Source of the DNA: JBBRYB01 sp038238115 | GTDB lineage: Bacteria; Actinomycetota; Actinomycetes; Propionibacteriales; Nocardioidaceae | Direction: 5' to 3' | DNA: 62,898 nucleotides | Assembly: GCA_038238115.1 (NCBI GenBank) | Contig: JBBRYB010000021.1 | Location: forward strand, 1-62,898 | Shown: one piece after another, positions 24,450-33,592 of the stretch | Layout of the letters: each line of letters starts with the position of its first letter | Numbering within the stretch: position 1 is the first letter of the stretch | Notes under the pieces: generated by a model | Databases searched by the model: none | What the model was told of the DNA's origin: nothing | The model's input: the letters and a program-made list of their open reading frames with translations, nothing else | Made by a program: the position numbers and the translations under genes

Positions 24450-25354
24450 TCGTCGTCCCGTTGACGGTCGATACCGGCGGCGGTGCGGGCGATCCCGTCG
24501 CCGAAGAGACCGGTACCCATGGTGAGGACCGCGATGGCGATGATCGGCGCCAACGCCCCCCATGGCTGGGTCGCCAGCGCGATCTGGTTCTGCTGGATCA
24601 TCGTGCCCCAGTTGGCGCCGTTCGGGTCCGGGGAGAGGCCCAGGAAGGCTAGAGCCGCGATGACGCCGATCGAGTAGGTCAGCCGCAGGCTCGCCTCGAC
24701 CATCATCGGCCCGAGGATGTTCGGCAGCAGCTCACCGGACAGGATCCGCACTCGCGACAACCCCATGGACTCGGTCGCCTCCACGAAGTCGCGCTCGACC
24801 ACCGGCTGCGCGGCACCTCGCGCCACCCGCGCCACCCGAGGCGCGGTGGTGAGTGCGATCGCCACGATGATCACCCAGGTGGAGGCACCGATCAGGCTCA
24901 CCGCCACCAGCGCGAGCATGATCTGTGGGAAGGCCATGATCACGTCCATCACCCGCATCAGCACGTCGTCGAGGGCGTTGCGGGCGTACGCCGCCACCAG
25001 GCCGATCGCGATACCGAAAATCAGTCCGATCGCCGTGGACACGAAGGCCATGACCAGGATGCCGCGGCCACCGTAAAGGAAGCGGCTCAGCACGTCCTGG
25101 CCTAGGTAGTCGGTGCCGAGCAGCCCGGCGTCGCCACCGGGTGGCGAGTTGGGCACCGCGACGAACTCATCAGCGGCGTGTGGCGCGAGGAATGGCCCGA
25201 CGATCGCAATCACCACCACGATCAGCACGAAGAGGGCACCGATCCTGGTTCGCCACAGCCTCATCGCGCGGGCCACGAGCGCGGTGGAGCGGGTCGGCGG
25301 CGTGGGGGTCACGACGCCCTCGGCCAGCGCCTGCGCTCCCCGGGTTTGGGTCAC
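24446..25354 (-). CDS. ABC importer permease, DppC type
   Basis: A 302-residue inner-membrane permease. The first helix (IGALFVLIVVVIAIVGPFLAPHA) and the LLGTDYLGQDVLSRFLYGGR motif define the DppC/OppC family; the EAA-loop (EATESMGLSRVRILSGELLPN) contacts the ATPase. About six helices in all. The GTG start overlaps the stop of the DppB-type gene, and its stop overlaps the ATPase start, so four genes are tightly coupled. Confidence 0.94.
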   Translation of the reverse strand: MTQTRGAQALAEGVVTPTPPTRSTALVARAMRLWRTRIGALFVLIVVVIAIVGPFLAPHAADEFVAVPNSPPGGDAGLLGTDYLGQDVLSRFLYGGRGILVMAFVSTAIGLIFGIAIGLVAAYARNALDDVLMRVMDVIMAFPQIMLALVAVSLIGASTWVIIVAIALTTAPRVARVARGAAQPVVERDFVEATESMGLSRVRILSGELLPNILGPMMVEASLRLTYSIGVIAALAFLGLSPDPNGANWGTMIQQNQIALATQPWGALAPIIAIAVLTMGTGLFGDGIARTAAGIDRQRDDE

Positions 25355-26322
25355 AGTCGGGTCCGCAGACGTGGGGTCACGAGGATCGTCGCGACGTCGG
25401 CGAGCAGGTTGAGCACGACATACACACCGGCGATGAGCATCGCCAGGGCCTGGACCACCGGAAGGTCATGGTTGACCACGGCGTCCTGCAGGGCCCTCCC
25501 GATACCGGAGTAGTTGAAGACGGACTCGACCACTACTACTCCTCCGGCCAGGTAGGCCAGGTTGATCGCGATCACTTGAAAGACCGGGCCGATCGCGTTG
25601 GGCATCGCGTGCCGGATCAGCACGGTGCGCTCGGGCAGGCCCTTGAGCCGCGCCATCTCCACGTAGTCACTCTCCAGGACCTCGACCATCGAGGCGCGCA
25701 TGATGCGAGCGACGTAGGGCGCAACCGCGATGACGAGAGTGGCCGTCGGGAGGATGAGCTCCTTGGGCACTTGCCACGGACGTTCCCCGGGTGCGATCGG
25801 GCTGATCGCGGGAAGCACGTGCCAGACAGTCGTGGCGAACAGGATCACCAAGAGCACGGCGACGACGAACTCGGGCAGGGCGGCGAGCACCAGCATGAGG
25901 TTCGAGCTCACGTTGTCGAAGACCTTCTCACGGCGCAGCGCCGCCCACGAGCCGAGCGCGATGGACAGCGGGATGGAGACAACCGCGGAACAGAGCACCA
26001 GCACAGATGAGTTCACCAGGCGGGCACCCAGCAGCTGAGTGACCGGTTCCTGCGCGGCGAGCGAGTCGCCCAGATCACCGTGCAACAGGCCGCCGACCCA
26101 GGAGAGGTACTGCCCCAGGACCGACTGGTCAAGGTGCAGGGTCTTGTGCAAAGCGGCCACCTTGTCCGGCGTGGCATCGCGACCGAGAATGGCCTTGACC
26201 GGGTCGCCCAACGCCTGCGTGGCCACGAAAACGAGGATCGAAACGAGGAAGAGCACCAGTACGCCGAGGAGCAGCCGGCGCACGATGAACGCCGCGATGC
26301 CCCCGTGCCGTAACCAGCTCAA
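25351..26322 (-). CDS. ABC importer permease, DppB type
   Basis: A 323-residue permease beginning with the DppB/OppB helix (FIVRRLLLGVLVLFLVSILVFV split by the ATQALGDP loop). It has the typical large periplasmic loop (DKVAALHKTLHLDQSVLGQYLSWV) and the EAA-loop EMARLKGLPERTVLIRHAMPN. It lies 14 bp after the substrate-binding protein gene and overlaps the next permease by 4 nt. Confidence 0.94.
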   Translation of the reverse strand: MSWLRHGGIAAFIVRRLLLGVLVLFLVSILVFVATQALGDPVKAILGRDATPDKVAALHKTLHLDQSVLGQYLSWVGGLLHGDLGDSLAAQEPVTQLLGARLVNSSVLVLCSAVVSIPLSIALGSWAALRREKVFDNVSSNLMLVLAALPEFVVAVLLVILFATTVWHVLPAISPIAPGERPWQVPKELILPTATLVIAVAPYVARIMRASMVEVLESDYVEMARLKGLPERTVLIRHAMPNAIGPVFQVIAINLAYLAGGVVVVESVFNYSGIGRALQDAVVNHDLPVVQALAMLIAGVYVVLNLLADVATILVTPRLRTRL

Positions 26323-26336
26323 CGTAGGCGCCGACC

Positions 26337-27992
26337 CTAGTCGAACCAGATGGTGCGGAACCCGTGGCCGTAGCTGTCGAGATTCTGGGTGCCCTTACTT
26401 GGGGACAGACCCTTCACATTGGCCGCGTAGCCGTCAAGGAGATCCCTGAAGAACGGGATGATGTAGCCACCGAGGTCGTACTCGAGCTTCTGCATCTCGT
26501 GCTCGATCTCGATCCGCTTGGCGTCCTCGGTTGCTCGGAGCGCCTGCTGGTAGAGGCTGGCGAAGTTTGACCCGTCCCCGCTCTTGGGCGGCCAGTGGGT
26601 CTCGTTGTAGGGCGAGTTCGGCAGCGAGCCCTGCTGCACCTGGTTGAGGTAGCCGCGAGTGCCCCAGTAGTCACCGGAGAAAGCGACCTTGAGGTAGTTG
26701 TCCGAGTAGTAGTTCGGTTCGTTCTTGACGTTGACGGTGATTCCGGCTTCCTTGGCCTGCGTTGCGAAGACGGTGGCCAGCCCGATCATGCCGTTGGCGC
26801 CGTTGGTGGTGTGTAGGTCGACGGTCATCCCGTCCTTGCCGGCAGCCTTGAGCAGCGACTTCGCCTGCTCGATGTCGGGGGTCCGCTGGGGCAGCGAGTC
26901 GTCGTAGCCGTCGTCGAACGGTGAATACAGGTCGTTGGCAAGGGTGCCGTAGCCGGACACGATCTGCTGGATCATCGCCTCACGGTCGACGATGAGCCGC
27001 ATTGCCTGCCGGACCTGCACGTCGTCGAACGGCGGCATGTCGATCGCCATGCAGAGCGGGATCCACGCGCCGGTCTTGGAGATCAGCACTCCCAGTCCCT
27101 GGCCCTTGACGGCAGCGACCTGCGATGCGGGAACATCGGTCATCGCGTCGATCTGGCCACCGAGCAGGGCGTTGACCTGCGCGGTCGAGTCGGCGAAGTC
27201 GCTGATCGTCACCGTGTCGAAATAGGGCTGACCAGTACGCCAGTAGTTCGGGTTTCGCTCGCTCACGCTCTCCTGACCCGGCGTGAAGCTCTTGAGCTTG
27301 TAGGGACCGGTTCCGATCTGCGGGGCGGGATAGCGATCGTAACCCACCGGGACGATGCCGAAGGTGTAGCTGGCGAGAGTTTGCGGGACCGTGGAGTCCG
27401 GAGTGAGCATCGGCAGGTGGACGGTGTACTTGTCCACCTTCTTGAGGTTTTTGATGTCCATCGTCGTCGTGGCCGCCTGGGCGGTGAGAGCGTTGGCCTT
27501 GTCGGCGATCCGCTGAAACGTGTAGATGACGTCGTCGGCGGTCAGGGTCTTGCCGTTCTGGAACTCGATGCCCTTCTGCAGCTTGATCGTGTACTGCATC
27601 GGATTGTCGGCGGTGACGCTCTCGGCGAGACCGTCGCTTTGCAGCTGGTAGTCGTTGTCGAAGGTCAGCAGTGTCTCGAACGCGCTCACGAGCCGCGCCT
27701 GGTCCGGCTCGGAAAGAATGTAGTTGGCATCGAAGACGTCCTTGGAGTCACCACCGGTGGCCCCAAGCCTGAAGTTGCCACCTCGCTTCGGTGTCCCGCC
27801 TGCGGACCCACCGCCGCTGCCGCCGGTGTCGGTTGAGCCCCCGCCACACGCAGCGAGCCCGGCGAGCATGGCCGCCCCGCCCGCGCCGACGACGAACTGG
27901 CGTCGGGTGAAGGCACTGCCGAATCGGCTGCCGTCCTGGTCGCCGCGCTCGTCGTTGTTGCTGTGGTCTTTTGATGTGCCCGATGCAGTCAT
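26337..27992 (-). CDS. Substrate-binding lipoprotein of the ABC importer (SBP family 5)
   Basis: A 551-residue extracytoplasmic solute-binding protein. The N-terminus has a twin-arginine pair (R30-R31 in FTRRQFVVG) and a lipobox LAAC with Cys49, then a Gly/Ser linker, suggesting Tat export and lipid anchoring. The mature part has family-5 landmarks (LAESVTADNPMQYTIKLQKG, DDVIYTFQRI, GTGPYKLKSF, NPNYW). Start at 27992 is preferred: AGAGG is 7 nt upstream. Family 5 members bind peptides, nickel, opines or other large polar ligands. With choline-sulfatase at the end of the operon, a sulfated or quaternary amine ligand is my inference. Confidence 0.9.
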   Translation of the reverse strand: MTASGTSKDHSNNDERGDQDGSRFGSAFTRRQFVVGAGGAAMLAGLAACGGGSTDTGGSGGGSAGGTPKRGGNFRLGATGGDSKDVFDANYILSEPDQARLVSAFETLLTFDNDYQLQSDGLAESVTADNPMQYTIKLQKGIEFQNGKTLTADDVIYTFQRIADKANALTAQAATTTMDIKNLKKVDKYTVHLPMLTPDSTVPQTLASYTFGIVPVGYDRYPAPQIGTGPYKLKSFTPGQESVSERNPNYWRTGQPYFDTVTISDFADSTAQVNALLGGQIDAMTDVPASQVAAVKGQGLGVLISKTGAWIPLCMAIDMPPFDDVQVRQAMRLIVDREAMIQQIVSGYGTLANDLYSPFDDGYDDSLPQRTPDIEQAKSLLKAAGKDGMTVDLHTTNGANGMIGLATVFATQAKEAGITVNVKNEPNYYSDNYLKVAFSGDYWGTRGYLNQVQQGSLPNSPYNETHWPPKSGDGSNFASLYQQALRATEDAKRIEIEHEMQKLEYDLGGYIIPFFRDLLDGYAANVKGLSPSKGTQNLDSYGHGFRTIWFD

Positions 27993-28599
27993 GCGGCGGC
28001 CTCTCAACTTCGTTCACTATGAGCGCCGTCCCGCGAAACGGTGCCACGAGTGGTCGGCGTTTCACTTCCTACGCGAGATGTGAATGAAACCTCACTCATC
28101 TTGATCGCCTTGTCAACACTGCAACGCCGCCAGTTACCGAAAAGTCATCGACGGGAACGCCTGTGTCCGCTGTGCGAGCCCGCCGACCGATTGACCGGGC
28201 ACCGATTGACCATGTCGTGCCTGAGTGGCTCGACTTGGCGGGTCGCACCTTCGTCTTCCCGCATGTCAAATTGACCCGCCCCAGCGGCCGCCTTAGGTTC
28301 GAGGAGAGCTAGATCCACCGCGAGAAGCGACACCATGGACTCCATCGCAGCATTGCGGAAGCCTCAGCACGGCTTTCCCCACGTCGAGGCGCAGAATCAG
28401 CGAGCCCGCCGTGGTCCAAGGCGGCGTGGGCACACGAGGCGTGCGTGGCTGGAGCCGGCAGGGCTATGGGTCCCGACGAGGTCCCGGGCGGCTGCCCTGC
28501 ACGATCACCAGGCACGCCGGCTTCGGTTCCACTGGCGGCCCGTGGACGAGGACGGCACCGCGCCCTGCCCGCCCTCGCGGATGCGGCAGTGAGGCTGGT
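27993..28599. other. Long intergenic region upstream of the ABC importer operon
   Basis: About 600 bp between the importer operon (minus) and the metallophosphoesterase pseudogene (plus). It holds a consensus-like TTGACA on the minus strand at 28116-28111 and the inverted repeat described separately. No convincing gene was found; frames in 28335-28592 are low-complexity. Confidence 0.5.
28076..28102. promoter_or_regulatory. Imperfect inverted repeat, candidate operator of the importer operon
   Basis: On the minus strand AGATG-A-GTGA and TCAT-TCAC-ATCT flank GGTT. It follows a perfect TTGACA (28116-28111); a matching -10 is weak (GAGGTT at 17 bp). About 85-110 bp before the binding-protein gene. 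Confidence 0.35.
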
Positions 28600-30255
28600 A
28601 TGAGCGTCGTACCTCCCCTGCTGACGCTGGACGGACGCTGGTCCCGGGACCCGTCCTGAGGCGAGGCGCGGTCGGCCCGTATCGCGCCATCGCCGGTGCG
28701 CCCGGCGAGCCTCACGTCGCCCGCACCGAGCTGGCCGACAGGTCCTCTGAGCGGAAGGCGACACCTCCCCGCCCCTTCTGGCGTTCGCGCATGCCACCGA
28801 CCTGCAGCTGGCCGACGTCCAGTCGCCTGTCCGCTTCGAGTTCTGCAACCAGTACGTGGACGACCCGCGCTTCCACCACCTGATCCCGATGCACCGACCC
28901 CAGGAGGCACTGACCGCACGCGCCGCCCAGGCGATGGTGCGCACTCTGAACTCCCTGCGCCACGGTCCGCGAAGCGAGGCCGACATCGAGCTCGTGATCA
29001 CGACCGGGGATGCGATCGACAACGCGCAGTGGAACGAGCTACGAATGTTCCTCGCGCTGCTTGAGGGCGGCCTGGTCCGGCCGGGATCGGGTGGCCCCCG
29101 CTACGAAGGTGTGCAGTCTTTGCAATGGGGTGACGACAGCTTCTGGAGGCCTGACGGCGACGAGACTGTCACGTCCGACTGGTACCAACGGCGCCACGGG
29201 TCCCCCACCTACCAGGCCTGCTCGAGCAGGCCCTCGCCGACTTCCACTCGGGTGGGCTGCGACTGCCCTGGCTGGCCTGCTTCGGCAACCACGAGGTTCT
29301 GGTCCAAGGCCTCGGCCGGGTGACTGAGCCGCTCCAAAAACATCTCGTGGGGACGAGCAAAGCCCGAGGCTCGCTGGCCGAGCTCGACCTCGGGGCGCTG
29401 CACGATGCATCATCGACTCACCGGAGACCTTTCAGTCCGGCCAGCAGCACCCAGTGACTGCGGACGACGACCGTCGCGCAGTGACCCGTCAGGAGTTCGT
29501 CGACGCGCACTTCTCATCGATGTCCCAACCGTTTGGGCACGGCTTCACGGACACGAACCGTCGCTCCGGCACGGCCTACTACGTGCACGATGTCGGCCCG
29601 GTACGGCTGATCTGCCTGGACACCACCTGCGCCGCCGGTGCAGCAGACGGCTGCCTGGATGAGGATCAGACTCGCTGGCTGCAGGAGCGCCTGGAGGAGG
29701 TGCACTCGCACCACGTCACCGCGGAGGGAACAACGGTCGCCACCGGGCGGACCGATCGGTTGGTAGTACTTTTCTCACATCACGGCATCGACACCATGAC
29801 CAACACACGCAGGCTGCCGACAGGTCCCGGCGGTTCACGACTCGTGGGGCTTCCCGACCTGAGGGACCTGCTGCACCGCTTCGGCAACGTCGTCGCCTGG
29901 GTCAACGGCCATGCGCACAGCAATCGCGTGACGCCGCGACAGGATCCCTTGGGCCGAAGCGGCGGCTTCTGGGAGATCACCTCGTCCGCGCTGATGGACT
30001 GGCCGTGCCAGACCAGGCTGGTGGAGATCATGGACAACGCAGACGGCACGCTCTCCCTGATATGCACCATGGTCGACCATGACGGCACCGTGCGCCCTGA
30101 CCCGGGACTGCCGTGGACCGGCCGGTGGCTGGCGGGGCCTGCACCGGGAGCTGGCCGGCAACGAGCCGTGGCGCGGTTTCGGCACGATGGCCAGAGGTGA
30201 CCTCGGTGACCGCAACGTCGACCTCCGGCTGCCGACGCCGTTCCCGCTGCGCTGA
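28600..30255 (+). pseudogene. Frameshifted metallophosphoesterase (TIGR03767/PPA1498-type)
   Basis: The protein can be followed through six changes of frame: LLTL; LVPGPVLRRGAVGPYRAIAG to GEPHVARTELADR; LLAFAHATDLQLADVQSP to VITTGDAIDN; LLEQALADFHSGG to FGNHEVLVQGL; QEFVDAHFSS to FSHHGIDTM and NGHAHSNRV; and RELAGNEPWRGFGTMARG ending at 30255. The metal-binding motifs D..Q, GDAID, GNHE, SHHG and GHAH are all still readable but lie in different frames. The first five shifts are all of the minus-one class. These actinobacterial proteins are secreted calcineurin-like esterases. It separates the sulfatase operon from the carnitine operon. Confidence 0.85.
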
Positions 30256-30277
30256 CCCAGGGACGCGGCGTGCCACG

Positions 30278-31084
30278 ATGGTGCCCATGGCCAGCGCACC
30301 GGACGTCGCCCGGCGCAGGGCCGACGTGGCGCAGGCCGGACGGGTCCAGTCGGTCGACCGTGCACTCACCCTGCTGACCGCCGTCGCGGCCGCCGCCCCG
30401 CGAGGTGAGACCGTGGCGGAACTTTCCGCACACTGCGACATCAACCGGGCGACGGCCTGGCGGCTTCTCGGCACCCTGGAGGCCCACGGTCTGGTGGAGC
30501 GCGACCCGAGCACCAACCGCTATCAGGTCGGTTTCGCGCTGCTCAGGTTGTCGGCCGCCGCGGGCTACGACAGTCTGGTCACCAGGACGCGTCCGATCCT
30601 GGTGCGGGTCTCGGCGCAGACCGGTGAGACCGCCGACCTCGCGGTGGCAGGGCTGCACGGTGTGACATACGTCAGCGAGATCGCACCTGCGTCGGTGCTG
30701 TCCGTCAACTGGCTGGCTCGCGAAGTCCCGCTGCATGCGACCTCGACAGGCAAGGCATTTCTCGCCGGGCTCCCTGCGGAGGAGGTGCGGGGACTTCTCG
30801 AGGCCCCGCTGCGGCGCTTCACCGACACCACGGTGACGGAGCCGGAACGGTTGCTGGACGAGCTGGCCGAGACGCGCGCCCGCGGCTATGCCCACTGCGC
30901 AGGCGAGCTCGAACCGACGCTGTACGGCGTCTCCGCGCCGGTCCCGGACGCCAAGGACGGCAGGCCCCAGGCAGTGTTCAGCATCTGGGGTCCGGTGAAC
31001 CGGGTGCCCGTCTCGCGGTTTCCCGAGCTCGGGCAGGTCGCCATCATGGCGGCCGCCGAGGTCGGCGCCGCCATGGCCACCTGA
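30278..31084 (+). CDS. IclR-family transcriptional regulator
   Basis: A 268-residue regulator; an alternative ATG lies three codons downstream at 30287. The N-terminal helix-turn-helix is VQSVDRALTLL, then TVAELSAHCDINRATAWRLLGTLEAHGLV; the C-terminal IclR effector domain shows HATSTGKAFLA and the ELEPTLYGVSAPV region. It precedes the carnitine operon on the same strand, 117 bp before it, with a palindromic site in the gap, and is likely its regulator. Effectors of such regulators are often pathway acids or quaternary amines. Confidence 0.9.
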   Translation: MVPMASAPDVARRRADVAQAGRVQSVDRALTLLTAVAAAAPRGETVAELSAHCDINRATAWRLLGTLEAHGLVERDPSTNRYQVGFALLRLSAAAGYDSLVTRTRPILVRVSAQTGETADLAVAGLHGVTYVSEIAPASVLSVNWLAREVPLHATSTGKAFLAGLPAEEVRGLLEAPLRRFTDTTVTEPERLLDELAETRARGYAHCAGELEPTLYGVSAPVPDAKDGRPQAVFSIWGPVNRVPVSRFPELGQVAIMAAAEVGAAMAT

Positions 31085-31124
31085 CGTGATCGGTGCCCCT
31101 TGACAGACGGGCCGACGTCGGCGC

Positions 31125-31147
31125 ACCGTTTCATATCATGCGACGGT
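31125..31147. promoter_or_regulatory. Palindromic candidate IclR operator
   Basis: ACCGT-N2-CAT-N3-ATG-N2-ACGGT, a 23-bp interrupted palindrome with all 16 defined positions symmetric, centred 66 bp upstream of the ATG of the first carnitine gene. Confidence 0.55.
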
Positions 31148-31201
31148 TGCTCACATCGTGACGCCGTTGGCGTAGCTTCCCCTAGGACCGCAGGAGATCC
31201 C

Positions 31202-32140
31202 ATGACACGAGCGCGCAAGGTCATCATTACGTGCGCGGTGACCGGATCCGGACACACGCCGACGATGTCGCCCTATCTGCCCTTCACGGTCGAGGACGTG
31301 GTCAGCCAGGCCGTCGCGGCGGCTGAGGCAGGCGCGTCCATCGTCCACCTGCACGCCCGGGACCCCAGGGACGGCAGGCCGACCGCGGAACCGGCGGTGT
31401 TCCTCGACTACCTCAAGGCGATCAAGGACTCCACCGACGCGGTCGTGAGCATCACGAGCGGCGGCGGGACGGGTATGTCGGTGGCTGAGCGACTGCGGGT
31501 GATCTACGAGACGAAGCCTGAGTTGTGCACGCTCAACCTCGGGACCTTCAACTACGGCAGCTTCCCGATGATCCCCAAGTACGCCGATGCCTGGAAGTTC
31601 GACTGGGAGGAGCCGTACCTGGAGAGCACGCGGGTGGAGCCCTTCGTCAGCACGTTCGCCGACATCGAGCACATGCTGATGAACGTCCGCCAACAAACGG
31701 GTGCGCGGTTCGAATACGAGGCCTACGACATCGGCCACCTCTACACCTTGGCGTACTACCTCGAGGCGGGGCTCGTGGAGCCTCCCATCTTCTTGCAGAC
31801 CATCCTGGGTGTGATGGGCGGCATCGGCGCCGAGGTCGAGCACCTGGCCCACATGAGGTCCACGGCGGACCGTCTCCTCGGCGACTCCTACGAGTGGTCC
31901 GTGCTCGGCGCGGGCCGGCACCAGTTCAATATGATCACGGTCTCGGCCGTGATGGGCTCACACGTCCGCGTCGGCCTGGAGGACGGTCTCTTCATCGGCC
32001 GGGGACGCCTGGCGGAGTCAAACGCCGAACAGGTCGCGAAGATCAAGCGGATCCTCGACGAGCTCTCGCTGGAGGTCGCCACCCCACCGGAGGCCCGGGA
32101 GATCCTGGGGCTGAAAGGCCTCGACCAGGTCGGCTGGTGA
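31202..32140 (+). CDS. Beta-keto acid cleavage enzyme (BKACE), probable 3-dehydrocarnitine cleavage enzyme
   Basis: A 312-residue zinc-dependent TIM-barrel of the BKACE (formerly DUF849) family, which transfers the acyl part of a beta-keto acid onto acetyl-CoA to give acetoacetate plus a new CoA ester. H49 and H51 in VHLHARDP are the metal ligands, preceded by TCAVTGSGHTPTMSPYLP. AGGAG lies 5 nt before the ATG. Its direct coupling (GTGA overlap) to L-carnitine dehydrogenase and thioesterases makes 3-dehydrocarnitine the expected substrate, giving betainyl-CoA. Family certain; substrate from context. Confidence 0.9.
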   Translation: MTRARKVIITCAVTGSGHTPTMSPYLPFTVEDVVSQAVAAAEAGASIVHLHARDPRDGRPTAEPAVFLDYLKAIKDSTDAVVSITSGGGTGMSVAERLRVIYETKPELCTLNLGTFNYGSFPMIPKYADAWKFDWEEPYLESTRVEPFVSTFADIEHMLMNVRQQTGARFEYEAYDIGHLYTLAYYLEAGLVEPPIFLQTILGVMGGIGAEVEHLAHMRSTADRLLGDSYEWSVLGAGRHQFNMITVSAVMGSHVRVGLEDGLFIGRGRLAESNAEQVAKIKRILDELSLEVATPPEAREILGLKGLDQVGW

Positions 32141-33102
32141 GCGATGCGGGACGGCCGACGCCGGACGCCGTACGCACCATCGCGGTCATCGGCACGGGCG
32201 TCATCGGCGGCGGGTGGGTAGCCCACTTCCTCCGCCAGGGCTACGACGTTGTCGCCTGGGACCCCGGGCCGGACGGAGCACAGCGGCTGTCCGCGTTGCT
32301 GGACTCGGCATGGCCGGCGCTGGAGCGCCTGGGCCTGAGGCCGGGTGCGAGCCGCGACCGGCTCCGCCTCACCGACAGCCTCGAGGCGGCTGTCTCCGAG
32401 GCGGACTTCGTCCAGGAGTCCTCCCCCGAGGTACTCCCCGCCAAGGTGGCGCTGCTCGCGGCCATCGACACCGCGACACCGCCGGGTGTCGTGGTGGCCT
32501 CGAGCACGTCAGGCTTCGCGATGAGCGACATGGCGATGGGGTGTTCGACACCGGGGCGCCTCGTGGTCGGGCACCCGTTCAACCCGCCGTACCTCATCCC
32601 GCTCGTCGAGGTGGCCGGCGGCGCCGGCACCGACCCAGCAACGGTGGCCTGGGTCGACGAGTTCTACACGCTGGCGGGCAAGGTCTGCCTGACGATGGAC
32701 CACGAGGTGCCAGGCTTCGTCGCGAACCGTCTGCAGGAGGCGCTGTGGCGCGAGGCGCTGCACATGATCGACTCCGGCCAGGCCAGCGTGCAACAGATCG
32801 ACGACTCGATCGTGCACGGCCCAGGTCTGCGTTGGGCACTGATGGGTCCGATCCTCACGTTCCACCTGGCCGGCGGACCGGGCGGCATGGCGCACATGCT
32901 TGACCACTTCGGCCCGGCCCTGCTGGAGCCATGGACCCGCCTGGACGCGCCGGCATTGACCCCGGAGCTGCGTGAGCTCGTGGTCTCGGGCGCCGAGAAG
33001 GCAGCCGGGGGGCGTTCGGTGTCCGAGCTGCAGCAGCGTCGCGACGCGTTCCTGGTCGACCTGCTGCTGCTGCTGGAGAGACACCGGGTGCTCGATGGGT
33101 GA
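32137..33102 (+). CDS. L-carnitine 3-dehydrogenase
   Basis: A 321-residue NAD-dependent dehydrogenase of the 3-hydroxyacyl-CoA dehydrogenase fold, exactly the size of known carnitine dehydrogenases. GTGVIG at 19-24 is the Rossmann motif, D42 after the second strand favours NAD, and S123 (ASSTSG), H146 and N149 (GHPFNPPYLIPLVEV) are the catalytic set. It oxidises L-carnitine to 3-dehydrocarnitine for the preceding BKACE. GTG start overlaps the BKACE stop; its own stop overlaps the next ATG. Substrate call rests on length plus operon partners (BKACE, betainyl-CoA thioesterase, CaiD). Confidence 0.88.
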   Translation: MSDAGRPTPDAVRTIAVIGTGVIGGGWVAHFLRQGYDVVAWDPGPDGAQRLSALLDSAWPALERLGLRPGASRDRLRLTDSLEAAVSEADFVQESSPEVLPAKVALLAAIDTATPPGVVVASSTSGFAMSDMAMGCSTPGRLVVGHPFNPPYLIPLVEVAGGAGTDPATVAWVDEFYTLAGKVCLTMDHEVPGFVANRLQEALWREALHMIDSGQASVQQIDDSIVHGPGLRWALMGPILTFHLAGGPGGMAHMLDHFGPALLEPWTRLDAPALTPELRELVVSGAEKAAGGRSVSELQQRRDAFLVDLLLLLERHRVLDG

Positions 33103-33592
33103 GCGGCCGGTGGCGTTCTCGACGTACCGCACCATGGTGCGCAAGGAGTGGTTGGACTACAACGGGCACATGCACGATGCCAGCTACGGTGTCGCCCTCA
33201 GCGAGGCCAACGAGGAGCTGTTCGCGACGCTCGGGCTCAGCGCCGACTACCGCGCGAGCACCGGCGCCTCGTTCTACACCGTGGAGTGCCACATCAGGTA
33301 TCTGGCCGAATGCTCGCTCGGTCAGCGGCTTTCGGCCACCACCATCATGGTGGCGGCCGACGCCAAGAGGGTGCGGCTCTACACCGAGCTGCTGCACGAG
33401 GATGGGCGTCCGGCCGCGACAGGAGACTCCTTGTACCTGCACGTGGACACAACGCTCGGCACCACTACCGCGATGCCATCCGACCGGCAGGTGCGCGTCC
33501 AGGGCATGCTGTCAGCCCATGCCGGTCTGCAACGCCCCGCCCATCTCGGCCTCGGCGTGGGAGCCGCCCGTCCTGGCTCGACAGACACATGA
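33095..33592 (+). CDS. Hot-dog thioesterase, probable betainyl-CoA thioesterase
   Basis: A 165-residue 4HBT-fold protein. WLDYNGHMHDASYGVALSEANEEL carries the Asp and the first helix of this group. In proteobacterial carnitine operons a thioesterase of this kind releases glycine betaine from betainyl-CoA, and the gene order here is the same. It overlaps the dehydrogenase stop by 8 nt and the next thioesterase by 4 nt. A second, related thioesterase follows, so the two may divide betainyl-CoA and carnitinyl-CoA between them (inference). Confidence 0.82.
   Translation: MGERPVAFSTYRTMVRKEWLDYNGHMHDASYGVALSEANEELFATLGLSADYRASTGASFYTVECHIRYLAECSLGQRLSATTIMVAADAKRVRLYTELLHEDGRPAATGDSLYLHVDTTLGTTTAMPSDRQVRVQGMLSAHAGLQRPAHLGLGVGAARPGSTDT

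Noticed and set aside
28335..28592. Small plus-strand frame upstream of the phosphoesterase
   Set aside because: Arg-rich, no signal peptide and no resemblance to the N-terminus of the family.
29780..31126. Minus-strand open frame of 448 codons
   Set aside because: Antisense to the IclR gene and the phosphoesterase pseudogene; no family signs.
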